DNA from: Bacteroidota bacterium
GTDB taxonomy: Bacteria; Bacteroidota; Bacteroidia; SpSt-205; S141-50
Length of the DNA: 19,738 nt
Direction: 5' to 3'
Assembly: GCA_015490695.1 (NCBI GenBank)
Contig: WFXK01000175.1
Coordinates: forward strand, 1-19,738
Every line of letters begins with the position of its first letter. The stretch's first letter is position 1. The translations under genes were made by a program, and so were the position numbers. A model generated the notes under the pieces. That model was given only the letters and a program-made list of their open reading frames with translations. It searched no databases and was not told the origin of the DNA. Shown in pieces: positions 1-6,472 of this stretch.

Positions 1-58
1 GTACTCTGTGGTTTTTGCATTGTTTGTATTTGGGTTATGCGCGTCATTCCATTACTGT

Positions 59-88
59 GCGTCATTCCGAGCGATAGCGAGGAATCTC
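59..88 (+). repeat. Dispersed hairpin repeat, copy A
   Basis: The element reads GCGTC, then ATTCC-GA-GC-GATA-GC-GA-GGAAT, then CTC. ATTCC (64-68) pairs with GGAAT (81-85) and an inner GC pairs with GC. Two facing G/A mismatches separate the two stems. A truncated direct copy of the first ten bases (GCGTCATTCC) lies just upstream at 41-50. Short repeats of the type CGTCATTCCGAGC...GAGGAATC are familiar to me from intergenic regions of Bacteroidota genomes. Their function is not known to me. Confidence 0.6.
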
Positions 89-114
89 AGTACGTTCATT
101 TTTCGTATGCTTTT

Positions 115-145
115 GAGGTGCCTCACGTTCGTTCGGCATGACGCA
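115..145 (-). repeat. Dispersed hairpin repeat, copy B (inverted)
   Basis: Read on the minus strand, the element is TGCGTCA followed by TGCC-GA-ACG-AA-CGT-GA-GGCA (138 down to 119) and CCTC. The outer stem is TGCC with GGCA and the inner stem is ACG with CGT, again separated by facing G/A mismatches. The stem bases differ from copies A and C, yet pairing is kept. Confidence 0.55.
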
Positions 146-251
146 GCAACCGCCTACGCTGCAGGAAGTTTTGGCGTTGCTCAGTTCGTGAGTGTAGTCT
201 GCAGTTTTTGCGTTGTTTGTGGTTCTGGACAATACGTTCATCCCTTTTATG

Positions 252-283
252 TGCGTCATTCCGAGCCGTAGGCAAGGAATCCC
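252..283 (+). repeat. Dispersed hairpin repeat, copy C
   Basis: The element reads TGCGTC, then ATTCC-GA-GCC-GTA-GGC-AA-GGAAT (258-280), then CCC. The outer stem equals that of copy A. The inner stem is GCC with GGC around a three-base loop. The upstream bases 247-262 repeat 35-50 with one difference, so this copy lies in the second unit of an older duplication. Confidence 0.6.
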
Positions 284-410
284 AAATATGGATTTTTGCA
301 GGTGCTCCTTATGGTGGAAACCCAAAGAAACTTTCAAAGTTTCCAAAGTTCCAATAAAAGCCTTTGTTATCTTCCGACCCGTTTACAATTCCAAAAACCT
401 TAACGAAAAT

Positions 411-1526
411 TTAACTTACTCTCAAACCTTTCCTTCGTTCACAATCTCTCACTTTTTCTACAAGGCATCGTCTTAAATGCTCAATACCTTCACCACTACG
501 GGCAGAAACCATCACTACAGTAGCGCCTTCTTCTATAAAACTTTGCCATTCGTTTTCTAAGGCTAAACGTTCTTCTTCGCTCAATAAATCTATTTTATTC
601 AAAACGTGGATGATAGGTTTGTGAAGTACCTTCATTTCGCTTAAAATCTTTTGTACTGTATGCATATATTCCATGTAATAGGGATGGGATACGTCTGTAA
701 CTTGCAGTAAAATATCGGCTTCATACACTTCTGCTAAGGTGCTTTTGAAGGATTCTATAAGGGTTGGTGGCAATGCTCGGATGAAGCCAACAGTATCAGA
801 GAGTAAGAAAGTGGTGTCTTCAAGGGTAACGCGGCGGACTGTAGTATCTAAGGTTGCAAAGAGTTTATCTTCTACAACAACGGAGGCTTTACTTAATCGG
901 CGCATTAGGGAGGATTTACCTGCGTTTGTGTATCCTACTAAGGCGACACGGACACGGCGACTACGTTGTTTACGAGCTGTACGATTTTGTTGTTCTATCT
1001 TTTTTAATTTCCTTTTCAATACAGCGATTTGATGGCGTATACGTCTGCGGTCGGTTTCAATTTCTTTTTCTCCAGCACCTTTTAATCCGATGCCACCGCG
1101 CTCCCTAGAAAGGTGTGTCCACATCCGTGTAAGCCTCGGTAACATGTATTGCAAATGGGCTAATGCAACCTGTAACTTCGCTTGCGCTGTCTTCGCATGA
1201 CGCTCAAAAATCGTCAATATCAAGTTCGTTCGCTCCATCACCCGAACCCCCCAACAACGCTCTAAATTCCTGATTTGAACAGGCGTCAAAGGTAAATCTA
1301 CTAAAATCATATTGGCTTTATAACGTTCTAAAGCAGCTTTTACCTGTGCAATCCGTCCAGAACTCAAATACGTAGCAGGAACTACAGGACGCTTCTTATA
1401 AATAAAATAAAAAGGTACTTCAATATTTGCCGTCTTTGCTAAATGCAACAGTTCTTGCAGGTGGTCTTGAACCATTTCAGGGGGCATTCCAGGAGATTGT
1501 AACAAAATCGCAATAGCCCTATCCAT
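411..1526 (-). CDS. hflX: GTPase HflX (ribosome-splitting/rescue GTPase)
   Basis: This is a 371-residue TRAFAC-class GTPase. In characterised bacteria HflX binds the 50S subunit and splits stalled or stress-damaged 70S ribosomes in the cytoplasm. The N-terminal HflX domain is present (VDLPLTPVQIRNLER, 76-90), followed by the glycine-rich segment GGIGLKGAGEKEIETDRRR (144-162) and a basic coiled-coil linker (about 158-192). The G domain has G1 GYTNAGKSS (198-206), switch I FATLDTTV (223-230), G3 DTVGF (244-248), G4 NKID (310-313) and G5 SAR (341-343). Length is slightly below the usual 380-430 because the C-terminus is short. It is the last gene of the operon. The start overlaps the end of cmk by 8 bp and has a strong Shine-Dalgarno sequence, rare in this window. 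Identification is secure; role in this organism is inferred. Confidence 0.95.
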   Translation of the reverse strand: MDRAIAILLQSPGMPPEMVQDHLQELLHLAKTANIEVPFYFIYKKRPVVPATYLSSGRIAQVKAALERYKANMILVDLPLTPVQIRNLERCWGVRVMERTNLILTIFERHAKTAQAKLQVALAHLQYMLPRLTRMWTHLSRERGGIGLKGAGEKEIETDRRRIRHQIAVLKRKLKKIEQQNRTARKQRSRRVRVALVGYTNAGKSSLMRRLSKASVVVEDKLFATLDTTVRRVTLEDTTFLLSDTVGFIRALPPTLIESFKSTLAEVYEADILLQVTDVSHPYYMEYMHTVQKILSEMKVLHKPIIHVLNKIDLLSEEERLALENEWQSFIEEGATVVMVSARSGEGIEHLRRCLVEKVRDCERRKGLRVS

Positions 1527-2202
1527 AGATTTTCTCCTTAGCCCAACGTAGTACTTGATTGACTTGTTCTTCTATAGTTAATGTAGTAGTATCCAATTCT
1601 ATCGCATCGGGAGCTTTTTTTAAGGGACTATGGCTGCGAGTAGTGTCTCTTTGGTCCCGAAGCAACAACGCCTGTTTTACTTCTTCTAAGGAAGGCGCCT
1701 GCCCTTGTTTTTGTAGCTGTTTCCATCGGCGCCTTGCACGTTCCTCTAAAGAAGCCGTCATAAAAATCTTCAATTCAGCATCGGGTAATACCACCGTGCC
1801 AATGTCTCGTCCTTCCATCACCACCCCTTTTCCCGCTGCCATCTTCCGCTGCTGCTGTACTAAAAACGCACGCACCTCCCCAAATTGACTGATTTGACTT
1901 GTAATAGCACTTAGTTCTTCACTACGTAGTGCTGTATCTGCTATTTGTTCACCGTTAACAAACACAGTCGTTAATAAAGTTCGGGGATTCCATTGTAATG
2001 TTAATTGAAGGTTTTGAAGGGCTTTTTCCCGTTCTTTTGCGTCTTCATAAGGGATGTTTTGCGATAGAAAGAACCATGCAACTCCTCGGTACATAGCTCC
2101 TGTGTCTATGTAGGTATACTGCAGCCGTTTAGCCACTTCTTTCGCTGTAGTGCTTTTCCCACAGCCTGCATAGCCATCAATAGCAATGTTAATACGTTTC
2201 AT
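1519..2202 (-). CDS. cmk: Cytidylate kinase
   Basis: The 227-residue product phosphorylates CMP and dCMP with ATP, recycling pyrimidine nucleotides in the cytoplasm. The Walker A loop is GYAGCGKST (10-18). The family signature DTGAMYR follows at 33-39, EGRDIGT at 130-136 and the LID/CMP-binding segment RDTTRSHSPLKKAPDA at 185-200. Length matches the usual 220-230 residues. The start ATG shares four bases (ATGA) with the end of pncA, suggesting translational coupling. Its end overlaps hflX by 8 bp. In many bacteria cmk sits next to rpsA or a GTPase gene; here only the GTPase hflX follows. No truncation or missing active-site residue is seen. Confidence 0.96.
   Translation of the reverse strand: MKRINIAIDGYAGCGKSTTAKEVAKRLQYTYIDTGAMYRGVAWFFLSQNIPYEDAKEREKALQNLQLTLQWNPRTLLTTVFVNGEQIADTALRSEELSAITSQISQFGEVRAFLVQQQRKMAAGKGVVMEGRDIGTVVLPDAELKIFMTASLEERARRRWKQLQKQGQAPSLEEVKQALLLRDQRDTTRSHSPLKKAPDAIELDTTTLTIEEQVNQVLRWAKEKIYG
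1534..1539 (-). promoter_or_regulatory. Ribosome binding site of hflX
   Basis: The minus strand reads AAGGAG, 7 bases, then ATG. This is a near-perfect Shine-Dalgarno sequence embedded in the last codons of cmk (Lys-Glu-Lys). It fixes the hflX start at 1526. Most other starts in the window lack such a sequence. Confidence 0.7.
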
Positions 2203-2750
2203 GATAGAAGCTCTTTGCTAGTGATAAGCTTTGCTCCGGCTTTCTGCATTTCTTCTAATGCTTTTTCCCCATCGTTTGGGTGGACATTGACTGCTTTAAT
2301 GGCATCTGTAACGACATAGACTTCAAATCCTTCTTTGAGGGCATCCAAGGTGGTTGCTTTAACGCAGTAGTCTGTAGCCAAGCCTGTGATGTAGAGAGTT
2401 GTGATACCTTCTTTACGGAGGTACTCGGCAAGGTTTTCGTTTGTTGCTTCAAAAGCGGAGTAGCCATCGTCTTTATTGGATGTACCTTTTAGGAAGACTT
2501 TAGTGATTTTCTCTGTATTTAATCCTTCTTTGAATTCGGCGCCCCAGGAGTTTTGTACGCAGTGCACGGGCCATTTTTCAAAGTGGACGCTTTGTGCGGG
2601 ATGCCAATCCTTAGAAGCAAGTACATATTCAAAATGGGGCATGAGGGCATTGATGACGGGAACGACCTTATCGCCTTCGGGCACAGGTAACGCCCCTCCA
2701 GGACAAAAATCATTCTGGACGTCTACAATAAAAAGGGCTTTTTTTCCCAT
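2199..2750 (-). CDS. pncA: Nicotinamidase (pyrazinamidase/nicotinamidase family)
   Basis: The enzyme hydrolyses nicotinamide to nicotinate and ammonia, the first step of Preiss-Handler NAD salvage. The 183-residue isochorismatase-fold protein has the complete catalytic triad: Asp10 in VDVQNDF, Lys88 in FLKGT and Cys129 in ATDYC. The metal-binding residues Asp48, His50 and His56 are present in the order seen in mycobacterial PncA, followed by the typical WPVHC (60-64). The oxyanion-hole segment GLAT precedes the nucleophile. The gene lies 3 bp after pncB, whose product uses nicotinate. It overlaps cmk by 4 bp. No Shine-Dalgarno sequence is visible, so translation probably depends on coupling. 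The pairing with pncB makes nicotinamidase far more likely than another cysteine hydrolase. Confidence 0.95.
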   Translation of the reverse strand: MGKKALFIVDVQNDFCPGGALPVPEGDKVVPVINALMPHFEYVLASKDWHPAQSVHFEKWPVHCVQNSWGAEFKEGLNTEKITKVFLKGTSNKDDGYSAFEATNENLAEYLRKEGITTLYITGLATDYCVKATTLDALKEGFEVYVVTDAIKAVNVHPNDGEKALEEMQKAGAKLITSKELLS

Positions 2751-2753
2751 CGT

Positions 2754-4142
2754 TTATAGGGTTTTAGTTGTTATAAACGCCTGCCACTGCCGAGCAATCC
2801 CCTCAGAATACCACACAAAAGGCGAAGTGGAAACTTTTAATCGTTTTAACTCCGATGGTAAGGCGGCTAACTGCTCTAAAACATACTTTTGAACTTCCTT
2901 AGGCTCAGGGTCGTAAAGCACTTTACCTTTTTCCATCACTTTTTTCAAAAGAGGCTTCCATGAATGCTGTGCTATAGTTTCTCCTGATTGTAACTTTAGA
3001 ATCTGCTCACGAGTAAAACCCGGTGAAGTGGGCTGCTCCTGTGCTAAAGTAACAAAATCCTGAAACAAACCGTTTCTATAAAGGTTTTTCTTTCCTGGGA
3101 ACACGGCTTTTGCAATGTGGTCGCTATGTTTTGCTACGGCTTTGCCGTTTAGTTCTACTAATTTATAAATCCCATCTAAGGCAGGTTCATCGTAAGCAGT
3201 AACCAATCGTGTACCTACACCATAGCCATCAATAGGCGCTTGGGCTTTTTTGTAACGCTCTATAGCGTACTCATCTACTTGATTAGAAAAAAGGATCTTA
3301 ACATAAGATAGTCCTACCTGGTCTAATTGTTCACGGACTTTTTTACTTAGTGCTATAGCATCGCCACTATCTAAGCGTACCCCTAAGAGGCGTTGTCCTT
3401 TTTGTTCTAAGTATTTAGCGACTTTTATGGCGTTAGGCAAGCCGCTATTGAGGGTATTGTAAGTATCTAATAGCAAAACGGCGTTGTTGGGGTAGCATTC
3501 GGCGAAGCGTAGGAAGGCTTGATATTCATCCCCCATGCTTTGTACCCAGCTATGAGCCATGGTGCCTGTGGCGGGGAGGTTGTAGCGTTGTGCTGCAGCG
3601 GTGTTGGAGGTGGCTTGGAAGCCTCCAATAAAAGCCGCATAAGCAGCTAACATCGCCCCTAAACCATGAGCACGACGCATACCAAAGTCTATTAAAAGCG
3701 TTTTTTCTCCTGCAACCATCCGCATCCGAAGCGCTTTGGTCGCAACTAAGGAAGAAAAATTCAAAAAGTTCAATACTAACGTCTCTAAAAGCTGTAAATC
3801 CATCAAAGCCCCTTCTAAACGCACAATAGGCGTGTAAGGAAAAACCAACGTCCCTTCCTCTACTGCATAGATGTCAATAGCAAACCTTCGCTTTTGTAAT
3901 AAGGATAAAAAGTCTGAACGAAACCCTAAGGATTTCAAATAGTAAATGGCTTCTTCATCGTAACGGAAGTTTTGAATTTGTTCAAGGAGCTCTTTTAGTC
4001 CACAGAAGACGAGCCAGCCACCACCAAAAGGTAAACTTCTAAAAGTATATTCAAAAACTGCAGGGGTTTCATGTTTGTTATATAGAAAGTATCCTTGTGC
4101 CATGCGTAGCTCATACAGGTCTGTATATAAGCCGTTAACCAT
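2754..4142 (-). CDS. pncB: Nicotinate phosphoribosyltransferase
   Basis: The 462-residue enzyme joins nicotinate to PRPP, with ATP hydrolysis, giving nicotinate mononucleotide for NAD synthesis. The N-terminal signature TDLYELRMAQGY (7-18) is followed by EGTLVFPYTPIVRLEG (96-111), DFGMRRAHG (152-160) and the active-site block around GTMAHSW (192-198). His197 is the likely phosphorylated histidine, by analogy with the Salmonella enzyme. LLLDTYNT (223-230), GVRLDSGD (254-261) and GVGTRL (308-313) form the phosphate and substrate sites. Length fits the 440-490 residue bacterial class. The start overlaps the DUF4197 gene by 8 bp. With pncA immediately downstream, the two genes form a complete nicotinamide-to-NaMN module. 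Confidence 0.96.
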   Translation of the reverse strand: MVNGLYTDLYELRMAQGYFLYNKHETPAVFEYTFRSLPFGGGWLVFCGLKELLEQIQNFRYDEEAIYYLKSLGFRSDFLSLLQKRRFAIDIYAVEEGTLVFPYTPIVRLEGALMDLQLLETLVLNFLNFSSLVATKALRMRMVAGEKTLLIDFGMRRAHGLGAMLAAYAAFIGGFQATSNTAAAQRYNLPATGTMAHSWVQSMGDEYQAFLRFAECYPNNAVLLLDTYNTLNSGLPNAIKVAKYLEQKGQRLLGVRLDSGDAIALSKKVREQLDQVGLSYVKILFSNQVDEYAIERYKKAQAPIDGYGVGTRLVTAYDEPALDGIYKLVELNGKAVAKHSDHIAKAVFPGKKNLYRNGLFQDFVTLAQEQPTSPGFTREQILKLQSGETIAQHSWKPLLKKVMEKGKVLYDPEPKEVQKYVLEQLAALPSELKRLKVSTSPFVWYSEGIARQWQAFITTKTL

Positions 4143-4827
4143 CTAAACTACCAAATACTTTTCTTAATAAGTCTGTAACGCGTTTAGCAGGGTCTTTGCG
4201 AATTAGTTTTTCTTCTTCGCCGATCTTTAGAAATAATCCGTAGAGGGCTTTGTGAGTAGTATAGTCGGCTAAGTTGGTATTAACATTTTTTCCTGTGACG
4301 GTATTATAAAGGGTGATAATGTCTTGCCATGTTTGTTGAGCACCTACTTGGGTTAATGCGGCTTCTATTTTAGGATAATAGGCTTGGTAAAGTTGGGAAT
4401 AGGTTTTTTGTTTTAGATAAGCGGTTGCTGCGGTGTCGCTGCCGTGTAAAATCGCCATTCCGTCTTCAATAGTGATGTTTGTAATCGCATCAAAAAAGAT
4501 AGGTTTGGCTTCTTTGGCAGCGTTTTCTGCCGCACGATTCATTTTTAATTCTAATTCATCAATGAGCAAGGGGCCGCCAGGTAATTGTTCTAAGGTGTTT
4601 TTTACTTCTATGGCTTCGGGTGGAAACACGATTTTAATAAGCGAGTCTTTATAGTAGGCGTCTAATCGGTTTAGCCGATTGGTAACGGTATCGGCACTAA
4701 TGCGCAGTGCTTCTTTTAGTGCTGCAACCACTTCCTCTTCAGTTAGTTCGCCATCGTCTAAGGACTTATTCAGTAAGTCACAACCTACAGCTAAGACAAG
4801 CACTGCAATCAACCCCAACCTTTTCAT
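4135..4827 (-). CDS. DUF4197 family lipoprotein
   Basis: A 230-residue protein of the uncharacterised DUF4197 family. The signal peptide is MKRLGLIAVLVLAVGC with the lipobox cysteine at residue 16, so a lipid-anchored envelope protein is expected. Family features follow: EVVAALKEALR (32-42), IKIVFPPE (64-71), MNRAAENAAKEAKPIFFDAI (96-115), then ITIEDGMAILHG (118-129) and DTAATAYLK (131-139). The rest is predicted mostly helical. An upstream in-frame ATG at 4878 would add 17 residues before the signal peptide, but it lies at the -33 element of the promoter, so the start at 4827 is preferred. It is the first gene of the operon and overlaps pncB by 8 bp. A functional link with NAD salvage is not established. 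Confidence 0.88.
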   Translation of the reverse strand: MKRLGLIAVLVLAVGCDLLNKSLDDGELTEEEVVAALKEALRISADTVTNRLNRLDAYYKDSLIKIVFPPEAIEVKNTLEQLPGGPLLIDELELKMNRAAENAAKEAKPIFFDAITNITIEDGMAILHGSDTAATAYLKQKTYSQLYQAYYPKIEAALTQVGAQQTWQDIITLYNTVTGKNVNTNLADYTTHKALYGLFLKIGEEEKLIRKDPAKRVTDLLRKVFGSLDG

Positions 4828-4847
4828 TGGCTTTAACTTTTGTTTAG

Positions 4848-4878
4848 CAAAAATACATCTTCTTGATGAAATGTTCAA
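4848..4878 (-). promoter_or_regulatory. Bacteroidota-type promoter for the DUF4197-pncB-pncA-cmk-hflX operon
   Basis: The minus strand carries TTG (4878-4876), a 20-base spacer, then TATTTTTG (4855-4848), an exact match to the -7 box TAnnTTTG. Transcription should begin about 4842-4844, leaving a leader of some 15 bases before the ATG at 4827. All genes downstream to hflX overlap or are within 3 bp, so one transcript is likely. Confidence 0.65.
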
Positions 4879-4933
4879 GGAATTAGAAAATAGGAAAATA
4901 AGGCGTAGGGGTCAATTATAGTAACCAAATTCC

Positions 4934-4941
4934 TAACTTTG
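4934..4941 (+). promoter_or_regulatory. -7 box TAACTTTG upstream of the AAA+ gene
   Basis: TAACTTTG matches the Bacteroidota -7 consensus exactly and ends 17 bases before the ATG. It lies in a 22-bp block (4927-4948) that recurs unchanged at 6453-6474. No clear -33 TTG is seen at the expected distance. Confidence 0.55.
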
Positions 4942-4958
4942 CCAACATAACCCCAACA

Positions 4959-6440
4959 ATGACCTCAAAACAACTAAAACAACTCATCATCCAAGCCCTA
5001 CAAAAAGCCAACATTGGAATTGAAAACGAAGAAAACGACAAAACCTACAAAGGGTATGCTTCTATCTCTATCTCTGGTAAACGCGTAAAGAAGGTCCAGG
5101 TCTTTATTTACCTCCCTGAGCATCATGATGGTATAATTGCCGACGAAATCAACATGGAAGAACAAATGTATGCAGTTATGAAAGTCATTAAAGCAATTGT
5201 AAAAGATATACACCATAGGAAAAAGAAAACTATTGGTCTACATGCCTATCAAATGTTCAGCGGTCTAATGGTTTATCTTAACGGTAAAAATAGTAAAGAA
5301 CACCTTGCAATAGGGCTTTCTGAAGAGCAATTCTCCATAAGCACCGAATTCTACCCTCCTAGCTACTACGATGAAGACTCCTTAGACTTTTACACGCATC
5401 TAGAGATATTTTTACGGACTATCATAGAACTGCCACCTGTGCTTTTACCTTCAGAAGAGAAAGAAACAGAGCATGAAGAAGAAGACAAAAAAGCTTTAGA
5501 AGCGTTATCCAAACGCATTCGCTTACCGGATGGACCTTCTCCAAAAGACACCAACCGCAGAGAAGAAGAATCAGAAGAGAAAGACGAACCAATAGAACAA
5601 AAAATAATACAAGCTTTCAATAAACTAAGTTGCCAAGTCTATTTACCTGAAACCATCCATGAAACTTTCGAAGACTTCGCAGGATACAACACTGTAAAAG
5701 AACATATTCGTTCCATTATCATTGCACGAATAAAAAAAGAAACGTGGTTACAGAAAATCCAACAACAAACGCGTAAAAACCCTAAGTTACCTAAAACACC
5801 TTATAGTATTTTATTTGAAGGACCGCCAGGTGTTGGTAAAACCCTAATGGCTAAAATCATAGCAAAAGAAGCCCAATTGATTATGGTATACCTCAGTGCC
5901 GACCAACTACTCTCTAAATGGGTCGGAGAAACGGAACAAAACATCAGAGAAATCTTTGAAGCCATCAAACATTTCCCGCAACAAAAGTTTTTATTGTTTT
6001 TTGACGAAATAGACACCATAGGAGGCAAACGAAGAAGCGATTCCCGCTCCTGGGAAAGAAGTCAACTACTAACCCTGCTACAATGGTTAGAAGGAATAGA
6101 AACTTCCCATAACTATGTATTTGTAGCAACAACCAACCGAAAAGAAGACTTAGACCCCGCTCTATTATCCCGATTTAAAGAAATCGTCTCTTTTGGACTG
6201 CCCACTCAACAAGATATTATACAACTATTAGACTACTACGCAAAACATTTGAGTAAAAAAGATAAAGTAACGTTAGCGCAACAATTAGTAGGTTTAACCC
6301 CAAGAGCGATTAAAAACCTCTGTGAAATCGTAGAACAACACCACATTTTGCAATTGAAAAAAGAAGATGAGCTTTATCCTCCACCGCTACGTCTTTATAA
6401 AGAAATCTTTAAGGAAAAAAGAGAGGACTTAGACCATTAA
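4959..6440 (+). CDS. AAA+ ATPase with unrecognised N-terminal domain
   Basis: A 493-residue soluble protein with one classical AAA domain in its C-terminal half. Walker A is GPPGVGKT (288-295), the pore-loop region is SKWVGETE (319-326), Walker B is FLLFFDEID (344-352), sensor 1 is ATTN (390-393) and the arginine finger is Arg405 in DPALLSRF. The pore loop carries Trp321, as in katanin/Vps4-like ATPases; FtsH-type proteins have Phe there. No metalloprotease motif (HExxH) or transmembrane segment follows. Residues 1-160 form a domain I do not recognise. An acidic, probably disordered linker (165-212, many Glu/Lys) separates it from the ATPase. The protein is probably a hexameric remodelling enzyme whose target is set by the N-terminal region. 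No partner protease is adjacent. Confidence 0.85.
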   Translation: MTSKQLKQLIIQALQKANIGIENEENDKTYKGYASISISGKRVKKVQVFIYLPEHHDGIIADEINMEEQMYAVMKVIKAIVKDIHHRKKKTIGLHAYQMFSGLMVYLNGKNSKEHLAIGLSEEQFSISTEFYPPSYYDEDSLDFYTHLEIFLRTIIELPPVLLPSEEKETEHEEEDKKALEALSKRIRLPDGPSPKDTNRREEESEEKDEPIEQKIIQAFNKLSCQVYLPETIHETFEDFAGYNTVKEHIRSIIIARIKKETWLQKIQQQTRKNPKLPKTPYSILFEGPPGVGKTLMAKIIAKEAQLIMVYLSADQLLSKWVGETEQNIREIFEAIKHFPQQKFLLFFDEIDTIGGKRRSDSRSWERSQLLTLLQWLEGIETSHNYVFVATTNRKEDLDPALLSRFKEIVSFGLPTQQDIIQLLDYYAKHLSKKDKVTLAQQLVGLTPRAIKNLCEIVEQHHILQLKKEDELYPPPLRLYKEIFKEKREDLDH

Positions 6441-6459
6441 AAGTCCTTATTAAAATTCC

Positions 6460-6467
6460 TAACTTTG
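6460..6467 (+). promoter_or_regulatory. -7 box TAACTTTG directly before the start at 6473
   Basis: The same 22-bp block as at 4927-4948 is found here (6453-6474), and its last two bases are the AT of the start codon. The box ends only five bases before the ATG. If it is used, transcription would start at or very near the ATG and give a leaderless or almost leaderless message. It lies 20 bases after the AAA+ stop codon. Confidence 0.5.
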
Positions 6468-6472
6468 CCAAC

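Larger units (their letters stand above)
1..410. other. Gene-free region with decayed repeats
   Basis: No credible coding sequence lies between the window edge and the hflX stop. The open frames here overlap each other on both strands, are rich in Cys, Phe and Arg, and have no recognisable domain. The left 280 bases are repetitive. Positions 6-27 match 199-220 at 19 of 22 bases. Positions 35-50 match 247-262 at 15 of 16. Three copies of a short hairpin element (59-88, 115-145 on minus, 252-283) sit inside. Positions 284-410, just downstream of hflX, hold a perfect 8-bp inverted repeat at 327-343 and no clear T-tract terminator. This is probably intergenic DNA that has accumulated dispersed repeats. 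Confidence 0.7.

Noticed and set aside
8..476. Three open frames of 87-94 codons at the left end
   Set aside because: They overlap each other on both strands across the repeat region, have Cys/Phe/Arg-rich composition without any domain, and no promoter or ribosome binding site.
739..1108. Plus-strand open frames opposite hflX
   Set aside because: They are antisense to the conserved GTPase domain of hflX and have no protein-like features.
4828..4878. Extended N-terminus of the DUF4197 protein starting at 4878
   Set aside because: The extra 17 residues would precede a complete lipoprotein signal peptide, and the codons lie on the promoter.
6441..6472. Terminator after the AAA+ gene
   Set aside because: Only the promoter block and AT-rich bases are present; no hairpin is visible, so read-through into the next gene is possible.
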